Positions 49,316 to 57,975 of a stretch of DNA of 64,000 nucleotides are shown in pieces. The position numbers were made by a program, and so were the translations under genes. Source of the stretch: Parahoeflea olei (GTDB taxonomy: Bacteria > Pseudomonadota > Alphaproteobacteria > Rhizobiales > Rhizobiaceae); assembly GCF_001703635.1 (NCBI RefSeq), contig NZ_LQZT01000004.1:65465-129464 (forward strand), given 5' to 3'. Position 1 is the stretch's first letter, and every line of letters starts with the position of its first letter. Below the pieces are notes generated by a model. It worked only from the letters and a program-made list of their open reading frames with translations. It had not been told where the DNA came from and did no database searches.

Positions 49316-50107
49316 TCAGCCGGCGCTCAGTCCGAAGCCGTGCATCAGCCGCTGCACGTTCTGGTCCGGGTTGCCCGAGGTGAACACCACCGTGTCCTTG
49401 TCGTCAGGCAGCGCGTCGCCGCCCGGCAGCGTCTCGACGATCGCGAGCGCCCGGCGCGCGATCGCCTCGGCCGGATCGATCCAGTCGACCGGCCACGGCG
49501 CCATTTTGCGCATGCGGTTGACCAGAAACGGGAAATGCGTGCAGGCCAGCACCACGATATCGGTCTTGCGGCCGTCCTGCTCGACGAAGCAGGGCGCGAT
49601 CTCCGCGCTCACCGCCGCCTCGTCGACAAAGCCCTTGCGCATATAGGTCTCGGCCAGGCCTGCGAGATTTTCCGACCCCACCAGCCGCACATGCACCTTG
49701 CCGGCATAGTCGCGGATCAGGTCCCTTGTGTATTGCCGCTTGACGGTGCCAGGCGTCGCCAGCACCGAAACCAGGCCCGAGCGGGTGCGCTCGGCGGCGG
49801 GCTTGATCGCCGGCACGGTGCCGACGAAAGGCACCTCCGGAAACGCCTGCCTGAGCGCCGACAGCACGATGGTCGAGGCGGTGTTGCAGGCAATCAGCGC
49901 CAGCGCCGGCCGGTGCGTTTCGATCAGGCCGGAAAACAGCGCGACGATGCGGTCGCGCAGGGCGTCTTCCTCCCAGGCGCCATAGGGAAAACCCGCATCG
50001 TCGGCGACATAGACGAAGCGCCGCCCGGGCATGATCACGCGCGCCTCGCGCAGCACGCTCAGGCCGCCGATGCCGCTGTCGAAAACCAGGACCGGTCCGT
50101 CGCTCAT
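49316..50107 (-). CDS. murI: glutamate racemase
   Basis: MurI makes D-glutamate for peptidoglycan. The 263-residue enzyme has both catalytic cysteines, Cys74 in IACNTAST and Cys189 in [11 protein letters not shown], and the opening [14 protein letters not shown]. Its start overlaps the stop of the TrmJ-like gene by ATGA, so it is translated after that gene. Confidence 0.95.
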   Translation of the reverse strand: MSDGPVLVFDSGIGGLSVLREARVIMPGRRFVYVADDAGFPYGAWEEDALRDRIVALFSGLIETHRPALALIACNTASTIVLSALRQAFPEVPFVGTVPAIKPAAERTRSGLVSVLATPGTVKRQYTRDLIRDYAGKVHVRLVGSENLAGLAETYMRKGFVDEAAVSAEIAPCFVEQDGRKTDIVVLACTHFPFLVNRMRKMAPWPVDWIDPAEAIARRALAIVETLPGGDALPDDKDTVVFTSGNPDQNVQRLMHGFGLSAG

Positions 50108-50919
50108 TCCTCAGTCTCCCCGTGATCGCGCAGCGCGTCGCCCTCGTCCGGCTGTCGTGTGCGATCAAACTTCTCAAATGAGGCGAAAAGACCGCGCAGC
50201 AGATTGATTTCCGCGGTCGAGAATCCGGGCCGGGTCAGCACCGCACGCAGATTGTCGACGGTCTTCATGCGCTTGGTTTCGGAGCGGAAATAGCCGCGGG
50301 CATCGAGCCCGCGCTCGATCTGGCCGAACAGCCCGTGCAGGTCGGCCTTGGGGGCTGGCGTGACCTCGGGCCTCGCGAAGGCGGTCTGGTGCGGATCGGC
50401 GAGCCCCGATTTCATCCATTCATAGGACATCAGCAGCACCGCCTGGGCGATGTTGAGCGAGGCATAGGCGGGATTGACGGGAAAGGTGACGATCGCGTCG
50501 GCAAGTCCGACCTCCCAGTTGCGCAGGCCGATGCGCTCGCGCCCGAACAGGAGGCCGGTCTTTTCGCCCGCATTTTCGCGGCCGCGCAGGGCTTCGCCGG
50601 CTTCGACCGGCCCCACCACCGGCTTGTGCCCGTCGCGCGGCCGCGCCGTGGTGGCATAGACGAAATTGAGATCCTCGAGCGCCTGTTCGAGGGTCTCGAA
50701 CACCACCGCGCCCTCGATCACATGGTCGGCGCGCGAGGCGGCGCTGACCGCCTTGTCGTTGGGCCAGCCGTCGCGCGGATTGACGATCCTGAGATTCGAC
50801 AGCCCGAAATTGGCCATGGCGCGCGCCACCATGCCGATGTTCTCGCCAAGCTGCGGCTCCACCAGCACGATGGCCGGCCCGCCGGTGATCAGTTCCCGGT
50901 TTCTGTCGGTTCCCGCCAT
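50104..50919 (-). CDS. TrmJ-like SPOUT RNA 2'-O-methyltransferase
   Basis: A 271-residue SpoU/TrmH-class methyltransferase acting on tRNA or rRNA ribose. The knotted SPOUT motifs are clear: [33 protein letters not shown] and [22 protein letters not shown]. The C-terminal extension of about 85 residues is as in TrmJ (Cm32/Um32). TrmJ is the best guess for the target but the substrate is not proven. Its start abuts the GNAT stop. Confidence 0.88.
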   Translation of the reverse strand: MAGTDRNRELITGGPAIVLVEPQLGENIGMVARAMANFGLSNLRIVNPRDGWPNDKAVSAASRADHVIEGAVVFETLEQALEDLNFVYATTARPRDGHKPVVGPVEAGEALRGRENAGEKTGLLFGRERIGLRNWEVGLADAIVTFPVNPAYASLNIAQAVLLMSYEWMKSGLADPHQTAFARPEVTPAPKADLHGLFGQIERGLDARGYFRSETKRMKTVDNLRAVLTRPGFSTAEINLLRGLFASFEKFDRTRQPDEGDALRDHGETEE

Positions 50920-51483
50920 CTAAGCTTCTTCCCGGTCCTGTTCCGCCCATTCGCGCGCAAGCAGGGCATAATAATATTCCTGGTCCCACTCGCCCTTGAA
51001 CAGCGCATGCTCGCGAAAATGCGCCTCGCGGCGCATGCCGAGCCGTTCCATCAGCCGCCAGGAGGCAGCATTGCGCGCATCGCAACGGCCGAAGATGCGG
51101 TGCAGCCCGCACGGGCCGAAGCCGAAGCCGAGCACCGCGCGCGCAGCCTCGGTGGCATAGCCCTGCCCGCCGAAGCCCGGATGGAAGGTGAAGCCGATCT
51201 CGCCCTGGCGCGCCTCCCTGTCCCGGAAAAACAACACCATGTCGCCGATCAGGGTTCCGTCCTGCTTGAGCGTAACGGCAAACACGGCGCAGTCCTCGCC
51301 CTGCGCTGCCATGTGCTGACGCACCCAGTCGTCCACTTCCGTGGCCACCTCCTCGCGCGTGCGCGGCTCCCAGAACTGGAACCGCGCCACCGCGTCGAGC
51401 CGGTGGTAGGCATGAACGGCGTCGACATCGGCGGAAGAAAACGGGCGCAGCCGCAGCCGGGCTGTGTCGAGGAAATCTGTCAT
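50920..51483 (-). CDS. GNAT family N-acetyltransferase (RimJ/RimL type)
   Basis: A 187-residue acetyltransferase with the acetyl-CoA loop in GFGGQGYATEAARAVLGFGF, preceded by EIGFTFHP, and the opening TARLRLRPFSSADVDAVHAYH. The RimJ/L subtype acts on protein N-termini or small amines; the substrate is unknown. Start at ATG 51483; ATG 51492 is possible. It is 66 bp downstream of the KAS II gene and directly upstream of the TrmJ-like gene. Confidence 0.88.
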   Translation of the reverse strand: MTDFLDTARLRLRPFSSADVDAVHAYHRLDAVARFQFWEPRTREEVATEVDDWVRQHMAAQGEDCAVFAVTLKQDGTLIGDMVLFFRDREARQGEIGFTFHPGFGGQGYATEAARAVLGFGFGPCGLHRIFGRCDARNAASWRLMERLGMRREAHFREHALFKGEWDQEYYYALLAREWAEQDREEA

Positions 51484-51548
51484 GGCGGCCATCCGGTGGT
51501 CAGGGGCGACAGCACTACTGCCGCATCGGCCGACAATCAAGGTTCGCG

Positions 51549-52820
51549 CTAGGACACTGCGCTGAACACCAGCGAGGCATTCACCCCGCCGAAACCGAAG
51601 GCATTGGACAGGACATGGGTGAGCTTCTTGCGTCGCGGCACCTTCGGAACCAGGTCGAAGCGGGCGGCCGCCTCGTCGGGGTGATCGAGATTGATCGTCG
51701 CCGGAATGATCCCTTCGCGCAGTGCCATGATGGAAAACACCGCTTCGATGGCGCCGGCCGCGCCGAGCAGATGCCCAGTCGAGGATTTCGTCGCCGACAT
51801 CGGCAAGTCCTGCCCCCGTCCCGCGAAGACATGGCCGATGGCGGCAATCTCGGCCGCATCGCCGACCCCGGTCGAGGTCGAGTGGGCGTTGATGTAGTCG
51901 ATCTCGCCGGGCGCGAGACCGGCCATGGCCAGCGCGCTGCGCATCGCCTTCTGGGCGCCGATGCCGTCCGGGTGGCCGGCGGTCAGATGGTAGGCGTCCG
52001 CCGACGTGCCGTAGCCCGACAGGATCGCCAGCGGTGTGGCGCCGCGCCCGCGGGCATGGCTCAGCCGCTCGATCACCAGCATCGCGGCGCCTTCCGACAG
52101 CACGAAGCCGGCGCGCGCCTGATCGAAGGGCCGCGAGGCTCGTGCGGGGTCGTCGTTGAAACTCGTGCACAGCGCCCGTGCGGCCGCGAAACCGCCGATC
52201 GAAATCGGATCGACCGAACCTTCGGCCCCGCCGCAGACCACCACCTCCGCCTCGCCGGTGCGGATCAGCCGCATGCCATCCCCGATCGCCTGTGCCGACG
52301 CCGCGCAGGCGGTGACCGGCGCCCCGATCGGGCCGGTGAACCCCTCGCGGATGGAGATCCACCCGGCCGCCAGGTTCGCAAGGAACGCCGGCACGGTAAA
52401 GGGCGACAGCCGCCCGGGCCCGCGCTCCTGGATCGTCGTCGCCGTCTGCGCCATCAGCGGGGAGCCGCCAACGCCAGTGCCGACGATGGTGGCGGTCGCG
52501 TCACGCTCGGCGGCGCTTTCCGGCTTCCAGCCTGCCTGCGCCAGGGCCTGCGTCGCCGCCGCGATCCCGTACTGGATGAACCAGTCCATCTTCTTGATGT
52601 CCTTGGCCTCGATCCAGTCGCGCGGATCGAACCCGTCCGGATCATCGGCCTTTGAGGGAACCAGCCCGGCGATGGTGCTGGCAAAGGCGCTGACATCGAA
52701 GCGGGTATTGGCCACCACGCCGCTCCTGCCGGCAATCAGCCGCGTCCAGGCCGTCTCCACGCCAACGCCCAGGGGGCTGACGACGCCCATTCCCGTCACC
52801 ACGATCGGATCCAGATTCAT
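51549..52820 (-). CDS. beta-ketoacyl-ACP synthase II family enzyme (FabF-like), MarR-linked copy
   Basis: KAS II extends acyl-ACP chains in fatty-acid synthesis. The 423-residue protein has the complete triad: Cys172 (TACAASAQ), His313 (NAHSTST), Lys345 and His350 (KSSTGHLLGAAG). The usual NAHGTST reads NAHSTST here. It is not next to acpP or fabG, but is downstream of a MarR gene and has its own copy of the MarR-type palindrome. It is therefore probably a regulated extra synthase, not the housekeeping FabF; the acyl substrate is unknown. Confidence 0.9.
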   Translation of the reverse strand: MNLDPIVVTGMGVVSPLGVGVETAWTRLIAGRSGVVANTRFDVSAFASTIAGLVPSKADDPDGFDPRDWIEAKDIKKMDWFIQYGIAAATQALAQAGWKPESAAERDATATIVGTGVGGSPLMAQTATTIQERGPGRLSPFTVPAFLANLAAGWISIREGFTGPIGAPVTACAASAQAIGDGMRLIRTGEAEVVVCGGAEGSVDPISIGGFAAARALCTSFNDDPARASRPFDQARAGFVLSEGAAMLVIERLSHARGRGATPLAILSGYGTSADAYHLTAGHPDGIGAQKAMRSALAMAGLAPGEIDYINAHSTSTGVGDAAEIAAIGHVFAGRGQDLPMSATKSSTGHLLGAAGAIEAVFSIMALREGIIPATINLDHPDEAAARFDLVPKVPRRKKLTHVLSNAFGFGGVNASLVFSAVS

Positions 52821-52849
52821 TTGATTTGCCTTCTGTTGCTATTACACGG

Positions 52850-52861
52850 GTGTATCTACAC
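52850..52861. promoter_or_regulatory. MarR-type operator upstream of the FabF-like gene
   Basis: The perfect dyad GTGTA-TC-TACAC lies 30 bp before the FabF-like start, in the gap after the MarR gene. An identical 12-mer occurs at 53328-53339 in front of marR. Confidence 0.68.
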
Positions 52862-52896
52862 TATGCATGTTGAAAAAAGGCCGGAAGAACGCGATG

Positions 52897-53313
52897 TCAG
52901 CCGGCCGTCAGGGTCTTGAGAGCCGACAGCAGATGGTCGGATTGCAAGGGTTCGAGCAGTCCCCTCACTTCGGCCTGCGCCGCCTGCCAATGCGGCACAA
53001 GTTCGTCGGCCAGGCGCTCGCCTTCCGGCGTCAGCCGGAACCTGCGGCCGTTGCCCTTCTCCGCCGGCGCCGCCAGGACCAGCCCCTTGCGCTCAAGCAG
53101 GTCGAGATTGCGAATCAGGGTCGTCCGGTCCATCGCGATGCGCTCGGCCATGTGGCTCACCGGTTCATCGCGTCCCTGCCGCAGCACCATCAGGACCGAG
53201 AACTGCACCACGGACACGCCAAAACGCTGCAACCGCGCATCGTATCGGCGGGTCATGGCCCGCGCGGCCATCACCGTGTTGAGCAACACGCAGTCGGAAA
53301 AGTCATATGCCAT
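52897..53313 (-). CDS. MarR family transcriptional regulator
   Basis: The 138-residue protein has the MarR winged helix: QFSVLMVLRQGRDEPVSHMAERIAMDRTTLIRNLDLLE in parts, followed by the wing GLVLAAPAEKGNGRRFRLT. MarR proteins repress target genes until a ligand, often a phenolic or lipid-like compound, binds. Two identical dyads flank this gene, one before itself and one before the FabF-like gene, so it likely controls both. Confidence 0.9.
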   Translation of the reverse strand: MAYDFSDCVLLNTVMAARAMTRRYDARLQRFGVSVVQFSVLMVLRQGRDEPVSHMAERIAMDRTTLIRNLDLLERKGLVLAAPAEKGNGRRFRLTPEGERLADELVPHWQAAQAEVRGLLEPLQSDHLLSALKTLTAG

Positions 53314-53327
53314 TCGCGCACCCTACC

Positions 53328-53339
53328 GTGTATCTACAC
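53328..53339. promoter_or_regulatory. MarR-type operator within the marR promoter
   Basis: The dyad GTGTATCTACAC lies 15 bp before the marR start. Read on the minus strand, TTGACA and TAGGGT (16-bp spacer) bracket the dyad, which falls between -35 and -10, ideally placed for autorepression. Confidence 0.68.
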
Positions 53340-53546
53340 CTTGTCAACCACACGCCAGCGCCCAAGCCCCTGCGCCGGGGCCCGCCTGCCCGGTCTTGCC
53401 TCCGCAGATCGCGACTACCCACAGGCCGCTCCCGTGGCCGCGCGTGCGTGTTGTGCGCCCGCGTGGCTTTTGTTAAGAGAGGCGCAAATTCAACGGACGG
53501 CTTCGCGCCTCCCCCCACGACAACGCTCTCAAAAGGTCGATAAAGT

Positions 53547-54758
53547 ATGGCGAAGATCAAAGTTGCAAATCCGGTTGTGGATCTCGATGGCGACGAGATG
53601 ACCCGGATCATCTGGCAGTTCATCAAGGAAAAGCTGATTCTGCCCTACCTCGATCTGCCCATCGACTACTACGACCTTTCGGTGCAGTACCGCGACGAGA
53701 CCGACGACCAGGTCACCGTCGACGCGGCCAACGCCATCAAGAAGCACGGCGTCGGCATCAAGTGCGCGACCATCACCCCCGATGAAGCCCGCGTCGAGGA
53801 ATTCGGGCTGAAGAAGATGTGGCGGTCGCCCAACGGCACCATCCGCAACATCCTCGGCGGCGTGATCTTCCGCGAGCCGATCATCATGAAGAACGTGCCG
53901 CGCCTGGTGCCGGGCTGGACCAAGCCGATCATCGTCGGCCGTCACGCCTTCGGCGACCAGTACCGCGCCACCGACTTCAAGTTCCCCGGCAAGGGCAAGC
54001 TCTCGATCAAGTTCGTGGGCGAAGATGGTGAGACCATCGAGCACGACGTGTTCGACGCTCCTTCGGCCGGCGTCGCCATGGCGATGTACAACCTCGACGA
54101 TTCGATCCGCGATTTCGCCCGCGCTTCGTTGAATTACGCGCTGATGCGCGGCGTGCCCTGCTACCTGTCGACCAAGAACACCATCCTCAAGGCCTATGAC
54201 GGCCGCTTCAAGGACCTGTTCGAGGAAGTCTACGAGGCGGAGTTCAAGGAGCAGTATGCCGAGGCCAAGATCTGGTACGAACACCGCCTGATCGACGACA
54301 TGGTCGCCTCTGCGCTGAAATGGTCCGGCGGCTATGTCTGGGCCTGCAAGAACTACGACGGCGACGTCCAGTCCGACATCGTCGCGCAGGGCTTCGGCTC
54401 GCTCGGCCTGATGACCTCGGTGCTGATGACGCCGGACGGCAAGACCGTGGAAGCCGAAGCCGCCCACGGCACGGTGACCCGTCACTACCGCCAGCACCAG
54501 AAGGGCGAGGAAACCTCGACCAACTCGATCGCCTCGATCTTCGCCTGGACCCGCGGTCTCGCCCACCGCGCCAAGCTCGACGACAATGCCGAGCTCGCAA
54601 CCTTCGCCGAAACGCTGGAGCGGGTCTGCGTGCAGACCGTCGAATCGGGCTTCATGACCAAGGACCTGGCGTTGCTGATCGGCCCCGACCAGCCCTGGCT
54701 GTCGACCACCGGCTTCCTCGACAAGATCGACGAGAACCTGCAGAAGGCCATGGGCTGA
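53547..54758 (+). CDS. icd: NADP-dependent isocitrate dehydrogenase (eukaryotic-type)
   Basis: Converts isocitrate to 2-oxoglutarate with NADP in the TCA cycle. The 403-residue protein matches the type II group found in rhizobia and eukaryotes: [54 protein letters not shown] and the cofactor region [22 protein letters not shown] precedes the ATG. Three genes (a membrane protein, DedA, GST) follow closely and may be cotranscribed. Confidence 0.96.
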   Translation: MAKIKVANPVVDLDGDEMTRIIWQFIKEKLILPYLDLPIDYYDLSVQYRDETDDQVTVDAANAIKKHGVGIKCATITPDEARVEEFGLKKMWRSPNGTIRNILGGVIFREPIIMKNVPRLVPGWTKPIIVGRHAFGDQYRATDFKFPGKGKLSIKFVGEDGETIEHDVFDAPSAGVAMAMYNLDDSIRDFARASLNYALMRGVPCYLSTKNTILKAYDGRFKDLFEEVYEAEFKEQYAEAKIWYEHRLIDDMVASALKWSGGYVWACKNYDGDVQSDIVAQGFGSLGLMTSVLMTPDGKTVEAEAAHGTVTRHYRQHQKGEETSTNSIASIFAWTRGLAHRAKLDDNAELATFAETLERVCVQTVESGFMTKDLALLIGPDQPWLSTTGFLDKIDENLQKAMG

Positions 54759-54761
54759 CGC

Positions 54762-55178
54762 ATGGCCGCCGGCCCCGTCGCGACCCTCAAAAGGCTGTGG
54801 CGGTCCAACCGGTGGCTCACTCTCGGGTTCATCCTGACCATCACGCTGGCGCTGGTGTTTCTCATCCGCGCCAGCGTTTTTTTTGTCTATTGGCAGGCCC
54901 ATGCCGACGAGCCGATCGAGGGCTGGATGACGGTGCGCTATGTCGCCAAGTCCTACCGGGTCGCTCCCGGGCTGGTCCATGACGCGATCGGCCTGCCGCC
55001 GACCGGCCCGGACCGCCGGCCGCTGATCAAGATCGCCGAGCAGCAGGGACGCAGCGTCGAGGCGCTGGCTGGAGAGATTCTGGCCGCGGTCGACCGGGTG
55101 CGGCGCAACCGTGGCCAGGCTCCCCCGCCCCATGAGCCGCAGCCCCCGTCGGAAACCCCGGCCCCCGCGCGACCATGA
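54762..55178 (+). CDS. single-span membrane protein, unrecognised
   Basis: The 138-residue protein has a membrane segment at about residues 19-43 (WLTLGFILTITLALVFLIRASVFF in two parts). A periplasmic helical part contains GWMTVRYVAKSYRVAPGLVHDAIGLPPTGPDRRPL, again given in continuous family-like segments, and a Pro-rich tail ends the chain. It starts 3 bp after icd and its stop overlaps the DedA start, so it belongs to that unit. The function is unknown; association with the DedA protein is plausible. Confidence 0.7.
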   Translation: MAAGPVATLKRLWRSNRWLTLGFILTITLALVFLIRASVFFVYWQAHADEPIEGWMTVRYVAKSYRVAPGLVHDAIGLPPTGPDRRPLIKIAEQQGRSVEALAGEILAAVDRVRRNRGQAPPPHEPQPPSETPAPARP

Positions 55179-55807
55179 CAGAGCAGGTGCTGGAACTGCT
55201 CACCGTCTACGGGCTGCCCGCCGCCGCCCTTGTCCTGGCGATCGGGCAGCTTGGCTTTCCCCTGCCCACGTCGCTGGCGCTCTTGATGCTCGGCGCGCTC
55301 GCCGCCAATGGCGACGCGGACATCGCGCAGGCCTTCCTCTGGGCGACCGCCGGCGTGCTGGCCGGAGACCAGTTGGGGTACCTGATCGGCTGGGCGATCG
55401 CCCGGTCGGCCGAGGACCGCAAGGGCGCGCTCGGGGCGCTGGCGCAGAAGGCGGCCGCCACAAGGCCCTTCATCGACCGCTGGGGCTCGTCGGGCGTGTT
55501 CCTGTCGCGCTGGCTGTTCACCGCGCTCGGCCCGGCCATCAATGTCGCCGCCGGCATCGCCCGGATGAACTGGAGCGTGTTCACGCTCTGGAGCGTCGCC
55601 GGCGAACTTCTGTGGGTGTCGATCTATATCGCCCTTGGCCACAGCTTCGGTTCGAACATCGAGACCCTTGGCGGGATCCTCGGCAACATGTCGATGGCAC
55701 TGGCGCTGCTCGCGCTTGCAGCCTGGCTCGGCTGGCTGCTGCTCAAAACCATCCGCAAGGCCAGGGCGCGCCACGACCCGACCGGAAAGGACGACAGGAA
55801 TGTCTGA
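55175..55807 (+). CDS. DedA/SNARE-associated family membrane protein
   Basis: A 210-residue polytopic protein. It has the DedA elements GQLGFPLPTSLALLMLGALAANG, GVLAGDQLGYLIGWAIAR, and FIDRWGSSGVFLSRWLFTALGPAINVAAGIARM, the last with the conserved F/L-x-x-R-W/F pattern. DedA proteins are linked to lipid flipping and envelope homeostasis; family knowledge, not shown here. Its start overlaps the previous gene by ATGA, and its stop overlaps the GST start by 8 bp. Confidence 0.85.
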   Translation: MTEQVLELLTVYGLPAAALVLAIGQLGFPLPTSLALLMLGALAANGDADIAQAFLWATAGVLAGDQLGYLIGWAIARSAEDRKGALGALAQKAAATRPFIDRWGSSGVFLSRWLFTALGPAINVAAGIARMNWSVFTLWSVAGELLWVSIYIALGHSFGSNIETLGGILGNMSMALALLALAAWLGWLLLKTIRKARARHDPTGKDDRNV

Positions 55808-56450
55808 TCCTCAGGCACCAGCCGACCCGGGCCTGCCGGTGCTGATTGGGGCGGATTACAGCGTCTATACGCGCATCTGCCGGCTGGCGCTTCGTTTGAA
55901 GGGCGTGCCCCACGCGTTCGAGCAGCTGGACGTGTTCGGCCCCGGCGGCGCGGACAAGGCGCGCGCGGCCGGCCAGCCTTTCGGGCGGATCCCGGTGTTG
56001 AGGCACGGTGCGCTGCGTCTCTACGAAACGCTGGCGATCACCCGCTATGTGGACGAGGCCTTCGATGGACCACCGCTGCAGCCGTCTTCGCCCCCCGATC
56101 GTGCACGCATGAACCAGATCGTTTCGATCGTCGATACGGGCGTCTATCCCGCGATCGTCTGGGGCCTCCACGTGCCCGTGTCGGAGGGCCGGGAGCCGGC
56201 CGCAGGAAGCATGGCCCGCGCGCAAACCGTGCTCGACGCGCTCGAGGCACTTGCGGGCGCGCCCTGGCTCATGGGCCCCAGGCCCACGCTCGCCGACTGC
56301 TACCTCGCCGGCGCAATGGGCTACGTGCTCGAAAGTCCCGCGGCACCGGCCGTGACGCAAAGCTGCCCCCGGCTTGCGGCCTGGTGGTCCCATGCCGAGG
56401 CCCGGTTGCCGCTGACGAGAGAGGGGTATGGCGTCCATCCGGAGCGATGA
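55800..56450 (+). CDS. glutathione S-transferase family protein
   Basis: The 216-residue protein has a thioredoxin-like N-terminal domain (SVYTRICRLALRLKGVPH, GRIPVLRHGALRLYETLAITRYVDEAF in parts) and an all-helical C-terminal domain with PWLMGPRPTLADCYLAG. The region around residues 18-22 (ADYSVYTR) provides the usual Ser/Tyr site for glutathione. The substrate is unknown. It is translationally coupled to dedA by an 8-bp overlap. Confidence 0.87.
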   Translation: MSDPQAPADPGLPVLIGADYSVYTRICRLALRLKGVPHAFEQLDVFGPGGADKARAAGQPFGRIPVLRHGALRLYETLAITRYVDEAFDGPPLQPSSPPDRARMNQIVSIVDTGVYPAIVWGLHVPVSEGREPAAGSMARAQTVLDALEALAGAPWLMGPRPTLADCYLAGAMGYVLESPAAPAVTQSCPRLAAWWSHAEARLPLTREGYGVHPER

Positions 56451-56577
56451 GAAGTCTGGACTGTCCCACAACAAATTCCAGAAGAGCTCCGGATGGACGG
56501 CGTCAAGTATGGCGCAGGCGGCGGGCCGCGTCGAGGGCGCAACGGGCTTTCGCACGCCCCCGGCGCGGCCGGCCGGC

Positions 56578-57429
56578 TCAGGCCAGTTGCATGTGGATTT
56601 CCGTCATCAGGTCGGGCGGCGCCGTGTCGACCGGGCCGTTGAGGTAGCGTTCCACCGCAGGAGCCGGCCCCGCCGCCTCCCCGCTTTCCGCAAGCCACTG
56701 CCCGAACAGCCATTTGTAGGCCTTGCCGAGTTCGCCATAGGGCCCCTTGTGGGTGAGGACGGCATAGCGCCCGGCCGGCAGCACGCAGGTCTCAAGGCCA
56801 TCGGGCGCGCTCGTGCCGGGCCTCAGCACCATCCCCGCGATCGAGCGCAACGCGTCGGGCGGGGTGATGTCGGGGTCGCAATAATAGGCCGCGGCCATGC
56901 CGGCGGACTTTTCCCAGCCGCCATTGACCGCAAGCATCGAGCCAAACCGGTCGAAGGTCGCGCCGATGTCGATATAGGGACCATTGTGGATCAGCCCGGC
57001 GATCGTGGTCTCCGGATGCTCTTCGATGCGGACGTCATACATGATGTCTGTCTCCTGCCATTCAGGATTGTCATAGCGCCGGTGACCGCCCTCGGCGCGG
57101 TAGCGAAGCGGCGACAGCCCGAAATCGCTTTTGAAGGCCTGGGTAAAGGCGCGGGCATTGGTGTAGCCCGAACGCCTGGCGATGGCCTCGACCGGATCCG
57201 ATCCGGTGGCGAGGTCCGCCGCAGCCCGGTGCAATCTCAGGCGCCTGACGGTCTGCCACACGGTTTCCCCGGTCAGGCCGCGATAGGTGCGGTGCCAGTG
57301 GAAGCGGGACAGACAGGCAATATCGGCAAGCTCGTCGAGATTGAGCGGCCCGTCGAGATGGGCGCGAATGTGGTCACGCACCCGCTCGAGCCGCTTGCGG
57401 TAATCCCTGATGCCTGCGCTGCCTGCCAT
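56578..57429 (-). CDS. AraC family regulator with a GyrI-like effector domain
   Basis: The 283-residue protein starts with two helix-turn-helix motifs: LDELADIACLSRFHWHRTYRG and PVEAIARRSGYTNARAFTQAF, with SDFGLSPLRYR. The C-terminal part from about residue 125 resembles GyrI/SbmC/Rob-type ligand-binding domains (YDVRIEEHPETTIAGLIHNGPY, GRYAVLTHKGPYGEL). Such proteins respond to small hydrophobic or drug-like ligands. Start at ATG 57429 behind GGAGGG. It is divergent from the autotransporter. Confidence 0.88.
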   Translation of the reverse strand: MAGSAGIRDYRKRLERVRDHIRAHLDGPLNLDELADIACLSRFHWHRTYRGLTGETVWQTVRRLRLHRAAADLATGSDPVEAIARRSGYTNARAFTQAFKSDFGLSPLRYRAEGGHRRYDNPEWQETDIMYDVRIEEHPETTIAGLIHNGPYIDIGATFDRFGSMLAVNGGWEKSAGMAAAYYCDPDITPPDALRSIAGMVLRPGTSAPDGLETCVLPAGRYAVLTHKGPYGELGKAYKWLFGQWLAESGEAAGPAPAVERYLNGPVDTAPPDLMTEIHMQLA

Positions 57430-57975
57430 GCCGGTCCCTCCGTCGGTCGACAGACGTAACAGCACATCCCGACCGCATAAATCTTGCTGAGTTGCGTGGC
57501 CGCGCCGGCGGCCGGATCCAGTCTATCTGCGCGCGTCTCGGAATGCAGGCCGTCAAGGCATCGCGCTGCCATCTCACAAATGAGGCCCCGGGCCGATACC
57601 CTGGACACATGATCCCTCTCCCGCCCAGTCTGCGGCCGAATTCAGACAAAATCGCGAAGCCCGGCCCGACAAACGCGCGACTGGTACAAAATGCGGCCAT
57701 TCCGGGACGAACGCGGCGTTAGCCGATATATCCCCGCGATTTTCCTTCACCTATAAAATTTCGCGGGAGAGGCGCCGTCATGCATGACCGGCCGGGACCG
57801 ATCACGAACAAAAACCGTAATGATTTCAATCATCTTCAGTTTGAGATTCGGATCGCGGATCAACCGGAACCGACAGGGCAGCCATCCCGAGAGTTCGAGG
57901 AGAGCCGGACCGTTCGCAAGCGGCCTGTTGCTCCGAAACACCGATTTTTACAGTGCGACCATGCGGGGACCATCC
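57430..57975. other. 546-bp intergenic region before the autotransporter, with an imperfect inverted repeat around a TATAAA box
   Basis: CCCGCGA (57733-57739) and TCGCGGG (57761-57767) mirror each other across about 20 bp that contain TATAAA (57752-57757). This is a candidate -10 with an overlapping operator, about 210 bp before the autotransporter start. The reading frame continues open upstream of 57976 but has no good ribosome site. The rest of the region shows no gene or RNA I can recognise. Confidence 0.35.

Noticed and set aside
57492..57722. 76-codon plus-strand frame in the gap before the autotransporter
   Set aside because: Unremarkable composition and no ribosome site; could not be supported as a gene.
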